The translations under genes and the position numbers were made by a program. This document shows positions 60,948-64,000 of a DNA stretch of 64,000 nt, one piece after another. How positions within the stretch are numbered: the stretch's first letter is position 1; every line of letters begins with the position of its first letter. The stretch is from NCBI RefSeq assembly GCF_029212575.1, contig NZ_JARGPK010000081.1, positions 1 through 64,000 of the forward strand, read 5' to 3'. This DNA comes from Antarcticimicrobium sp. GTDB taxonomy: Bacteria > Pseudomonadota > Alphaproteobacteria > Rhodobacterales > Rhodobacteraceae. The notes below the pieces were generated by a model. That model worked only from the letters and a program-made list of their open reading frames with translations. It was not told the DNA's origin and did no database searches.

Positions 60948-62125
60948 AAGCTTTCCCCTGCCCTCTCGGTCATTGCCTCATCTGCCCATATCCGGGCGAC
61001 ATGGTCTGTTTGCAGCACGTTATCAAGGGTCATCGCCGCGTTCAGCCGGTCGCCCTGGGTCACGAAACGGTCAAGAACGCGTTCCACGACGGTGGCCATG
61101 TCGAGAAATCCGATACGCCCGGCGATGAACCCGTCGAGGCCGCGTTCCTTGGCGGCGTTGAAGGCCGCACCGGCCAGCCCGCCCATGTCCATCACCGCGC
61201 GGGCCAGACGCAGCGCGGGATAGCGCGCCTCGTCCGGCGCCCGGAACGTCATCGTGCCGACCTGCGCGAGGTCAAGTCGCGGCACCGGAAGCGCGCGGCG
61301 GTCAGGCCAGTGCAGCGCATAGCCGATGGCGTGGCGCATGTCGGGCGCGCCGACATGGGCCATCAGCGCCCCGTCATTGAACCCCACCAGTGCGTGGATC
61401 AGGGATTCGGGATGCACCAGCACCTCGATCTGCTCCGGACGCACGCCGAAGAATTCCCGCGTTTCGATCACCTCCAGCGCCTTGTTGAACATCGAGGCGC
61501 TGTCGATGGTGATTCGCTGGCCCATGTCCCAGTTGGGATGGCTCGAGGCCTCGGCCACGGTCGCCCGGGCCAGCCGGTCCATCGGCCAGTCACGGAAGGC
61601 GCCGCCGGAGGCGGTGATCACGATACGCTCGACCGCCGTCATCTCCTCGCCCGCCAGCGCCTGGAACACCGCCGAATGCTCGCTGTCCACCGGCAGGATG
61701 CGGGCGTCGTGGCGCCGCGCCGTCGCCAGCATCAGCGCCCCGGCACAGACCAGCGATTCCTTGTTGGCCAACGCCAGCGTCGTGCCCTGCTCCAGCGCCG
61801 CGAGGCCGGGCGCGAGGCCGGCCGATCCGACGATGGCGGACATGATCCAGTCGGCCGGGCGGCGGGCCGCCTCGATCACCGCCTGCGATCCTGCCGCCGC
61901 CGCGATTCCGCTGCCTGCCAGTGCGGCGCGCAGATCCTCCAGCCGGTCCTCATAGGCGGTCACTGCCAGCTCCGCCCCGAGCGCGCGGGCGTCCTCTGCC
62001 AGCCGGGCGATATTGGCTCCGCCGGTCAGCGCCACCACGTCATAGGCCTCCGGCTCGCGCCGGATCAGGTCGATCGTGTTCTGCCCGATCGAGCCGGTCG
62101 CGCCCAGGATCGTCACCCGCCGCAT
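60944..62125 (-). CDS. dxr: 1-deoxy-D-xylulose 5-phosphate reductoisomerase
   Basis: A 393-residue NADPH- and divalent-metal-dependent enzyme making 2-C-methylerythritol 4-phosphate. The nucleotide-binding start is VTILGATGSIGQNT. The metal/substrate motifs are PVDSEHSAVFQ and ITIDSASMFNKALEVIE, and SGGAFRD and HPNWDMG are also typical. ATG 62125 was preferred; a GTG one codon upstream is also possible. With ispDF it supplies the isoprenoid pathway. Confidence 0.96.
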   Translation of the reverse strand: MRRVTILGATGSIGQNTIDLIRREPEAYDVVALTGGANIARLAEDARALGAELAVTAYEDRLEDLRAALAGSGIAAAAGSQAVIEAARRPADWIMSAIVGSAGLAPGLAALEQGTTLALANKESLVCAGALMLATARRHDARILPVDSEHSAVFQALAGEEMTAVERIVITASGGAFRDWPMDRLARATVAEASSHPNWDMGQRITIDSASMFNKALEVIETREFFGVRPEQIEVLVHPESLIHALVGFNDGALMAHVGAPDMRHAIGYALHWPDRRALPVPRLDLAQVGTMTFRAPDEARYPALRLARAVMDMGGLAGAAFNAAKERGLDGFIAGRIGFLDMATVVERVLDRFVTQGDRLNAAMTLDNVLQTDHVARIWADEAMTERAGESF

Positions 62126-62153
62126 CACGCTTGTCCTTTCCGAGTGCTCCAGA

Positions 62154-62945
62154 TCATACAGGTCCGGGCGGATAGCCGGTCAGATGCATCACCACCAGCA
62201 CCAGAATCGCCGCCCCAAGCATACCGTCGAACCGGTCGAACAGCCCGCCGTGCCCCGGGATCAGCGCGCTGGAGTCCTTGACCCCGCTTTTGCGTTTCAC
62301 CGCGCTTTCGGCGATGTCACCCAGTTGCGCGGCAAAGGAGGTGGCGGCCGACAGCAACACCAGCCACGCCCCGACCCCGGTCAGGAGCATGAAGATCCCG
62401 CCGACCGCAGCGGCGACGCCCCAGCCGGCAACGGTGCCCGACCAGGTCTTTTTCGGGCTGATCGCGGGCCAGAATTTCGGCCCGCCGAGGAGGCGGCCGG
62501 CAAAGTACCCGGCAATATCGGTGCCCGCCACCACCAGCACCAGCCAGAGCATCCAGACAAAGCCGAATTCGCTGCGCACCGACATCATGCCGAAGGCGGC
62601 CAGCAGGATGAACACCAGGAACGGCACGAACACCCTCCGGTGCGCCGGCATCCAGGCGTATCCGACGATGGCCGGCACCAGCAGCGTCGGCAAGGCCAGG
62701 CCGGCGGGGAAATAGATCGCCAGGAACCCCGCGACGCCGGAGACTGCGCCCATCACCACCGCGCGCATCCCGTCCTCGGGCGCCAGCATCCGGGTCAGTT
62801 CCCAAGCGATCAGCCCGGTCACCACCGAAACGAAACTGACGAAGTAATAGCCGCCCGCCCAGACCGCGCCGAGCCCTGCCACCGCCAGCACGAGGCCGGA
62901 CAGCAGGCGCGCGGTCAGGTCCCCCCATTGGCCCGCTCCGCTCAT
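62154..62945 (-). CDS. cdsA: phosphatidate cytidylyltransferase CdsA
   Basis: A 263-residue polytopic membrane enzyme forming CDP-diacylglycerol. The C-terminal signature SAVKRKSGVKDSSALIPGHG followed by DRFDGMLGA is diagnostic. About seven hydrophobic helices are seen. ATG 62945 overlaps the uppS stop by 4 bases, as in the common frr-uppS-cdsA-dxr-rseP-bamA order. Confidence 0.95.
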   Translation of the reverse strand: MSGAGQWGDLTARLLSGLVLAVAGLGAVWAGGYYFVSFVSVVTGLIAWELTRMLAPEDGMRAVVMGAVSGVAGFLAIYFPAGLALPTLLVPAIVGYAWMPAHRRVFVPFLVFILLAAFGMMSVRSEFGFVWMLWLVLVVAGTDIAGYFAGRLLGGPKFWPAISPKKTWSGTVAGWGVAAAVGGIFMLLTGVGAWLVLLSAATSFAAQLGDIAESAVKRKSGVKDSSALIPGHGGLFDRFDGMLGAAILVLVVMHLTGYPPGPV

Positions 62946-63676
62946 GCCTTGACCGACCCGAAGCGGCGGTCGCGCGCGCCGTAACTCTGGCACAGGCGCG
63001 ACAGTTCGTCGGCGGTGAAATCGGGCCAGAGCGTATCGATGAATTCATACTCGGCATAGGCCGACTGCCACAGCAGGAAGTTCGAGATCCGCGCCTCGCC
63101 GCTGGTTCGAATCACCAGATCCGGGTCGGGCAGAACATGGGTGTCGAGGTATTTCGGCAAGGTTTCCTCATCGACGTCCTCGGGGCGCAACCTGCCGTCT
63201 GCGACGTCCTGCGCCAACCGCTTGGTGGCGCGGGCCACCTCGTCGCGGCCGCCGTAGTTCAGCGCGATGGTCAGCTGCGTGCCGGTGTTTCCGCCGGTCT
63301 CCTGTTCGAGCTGGTCCATCAGCGCAATCAGCTTCTTGTCCAGCCGCACCCGGTCGCCGATGAAGCGCACCCGCACGTTGTTGGCCGCGATCGCCTGCAT
63401 CTCCTTGGCGATATAGCGGCGGAACAGGCTCATCAGCCCGGCGACCTCGACCTGGGTGCGTTTCCAGTTCTCGGTCGAAAAGGCGAAGATCGTCAGGTAC
63501 TTGATCCCGAGGCGCGGGCAGGCCTCGACGACCTCGCGCACGCGGCGGGCACCGGCATGGTGGCCGAACAGCCGCGGCCGCCCGCGCGCCTGCGCCCAGC
63601 GTCCGTTGCCGTCCATGATGATGGCGACGTGGCCGGGGCCGTGGGGGTGGGCCGCGATGTCGGGATCCTTCGGCAT
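62942..63676 (-). CDS. uppS: undecaprenyl diphosphate synthase (isoprenyl transferase)
   Basis: A 244-residue cis-prenyltransferase making the C55 carrier for peptidoglycan and O-antigen. The signature HVAIIMDGNGRWAQARG holds the catalytic Asp near residue 22, and RTSGEARISNFLLWQSAYAE carries the substrate-binding Arg and Ser. It lies between frr and cdsA and overlaps cdsA by 4 bases. Confidence 0.96.
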   Translation of the reverse strand: MPKDPDIAAHPHGPGHVAIIMDGNGRWAQARGRPRLFGHHAGARRVREVVEACPRLGIKYLTIFAFSTENWKRTQVEVAGLMSLFRRYIAKEMQAIAANNVRVRFIGDRVRLDKKLIALMDQLEQETGGNTGTQLTIALNYGGRDEVARATKRLAQDVADGRLRPEDVDEETLPKYLDTHVLPDPDLVIRTSGEARISNFLLWQSAYAEYEFIDTLWPDFTADELSRLCQSYGARDRRFGSVKA

Positions 63677-63684
63677 GGTTGCGT

Positions 63685-64000
63685 TCAGACCTGCATGATC
63701 TCGGCTTGCTTGGTCTCCAGCGACCCGTCGACGGCGGCGATCATCTTGTCGGTCAGCTCCTGCACCTCGGTCTCCCAGAACTTCTGGTCGTCCTCGGACA
63801 TGCCGTCGGCCTTGGCCTTCTTGATCTGGTCCATGCCGTCGCGGCGCACGTTGCGAATCGAAACCCGGGCGTGTTCGGCATACTGGCCGGCGACCTTGGT
63901 CAGCTCGCGCCGGCGCTCCTCGTTCAGCTCCGGGATCGGCAGCATGATGATGGTGCCGTTGAGCTGCGGGTTGATCCCCAGCCCGCTTTCACGGATCGCC
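63685..64000 (-). CDS. frr: ribosome recycling factor, C-terminal part (partial)
   Basis: The frame is open through the right edge of the window, so about the last 105 residues of RRF are seen, starting within the conserved [20 protein letters not shown] region. [20 protein letters not shown] and [20 protein letters not shown] follow, then a helical tail. RRF with EF-G frees the ribosome after termination. It heads the envelope gene string with uppS 8 bases downstream. Confidence 0.95.
   Translation of the reverse strand, partial: AIRESGLGINPQLNGTIIMLPIPELNEERRRELTKVAGQYAEHARVSIRNVRRDGMDQIKKAKADGMSEDDQKFWETEVQELTDKMIAAVDGSLETKQAEIMQV

Noticed and set aside
63104-63113. GGTTCGAATC, resembling a tRNA T-loop
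   Set aside because: It lies within the conserved RTSGE-coding part of uppS and no acceptor or anticodon stem can be formed around it.

Overview
The window reads as chromosomal DNA of an alphaproteobacterium in the Rhodobacterales (Rhodobacter/Roseobacter group). The evidence is high GC content, the dusB(nifR3)-ntrB-ntrC-ntrY-ntrX order, an NtrC without the sigma54-contacting GAFTGA loop (as described for Rhodobacter capsulatus), a fused IspDF, the SciP-CtrA pair, the DUF6456/DUF6477 pair, and a short intergenic repeat of the kind common in this family. I saw no prophage, insertion sequence, CRISPR array, rRNA or tRNA gene.

Layout. 1-1442 (+): 3' end of a penicillin-acylase-family gene overlapping a CPA-type cation/proton antiporter. 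1439-5995 (-): trkA-trkH-hfq-hflX. 6094-6559 (+): a lipoprotein gene broken by a GC-dinucleotide slip. 6576-13828 (-): the nitrogen-signalling block dusB-ntrB-ntrC-ntrY-ntrX. 14025-17463 (+): ispDF-pgpA-pncC, then amt. 17527-22068: COQ10/RatA-like gene, hpt, a small membrane protein, cytochrome c', a diheme cytochrome, lipA, and a peroxiredoxin that converges on oxyR (to 23039). 23366-26584: DUF6456/DUF6477 and an MttB-family methyltransferase. 26854-35381: mainly metabolic and transport genes (FadL-type porin, guaA, two DMT permeases, a P-loop ATPase, metA, ppk2, a TetR regulator). 35447-36396 (-): rplM-rpsI. 36558-39342: a MocR-type regulator interrupted by one amber codon, a DUF1127 gene and a SLAC1/TehA-type channel, linked by repeated ATTGTATC motifs. 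39528-45557: thioesterase, enoyl-CoA hydratase, trmFO, methyltransferase, gluQRS, hisI, Fe-S scaffold, marC. 45780-45902 (-): a 40-codon membrane-protein gene with its own Shine-Dalgarno, terminator and a four-fold GAAC array upstream. 46139-51684 (-): sciP-ctrA-ligA-recG. 51825-52970 (+): mnmA. 52974-64000 (-): envelope cluster frr-uppS-cdsA-dxr-rseP-(42-codon gene)-bamA-skp-fabZ-lpxA-lpxI-lpxB.

How the genes fit together. The Ntr block and amt form a nitrogen-sensing and ammonium-uptake neighbourhood. IspDF and Dxr supply MEP-pathway isoprenoids and UppS makes the undecaprenyl carrier. CdsA and PgpA serve phospholipid synthesis; LpxA/I/B, FabZ, BamA, Skp and RseP build and police the outer membrane. 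CtrA and SciP are the cell-cycle/gene-transfer-agent type master regulator and its inhibitor, next to DNA repair genes.

The least explained items are the 40-codon gene under the GAAC array, the 42-codon gene between rseP and bamA, the amber-interrupted MocR gene with shared operator-like motifs, and paired palindromes in the dusB/ispDF promoter region. No clearly new multigene system is evident; most of the window is ordinary core chromosome.
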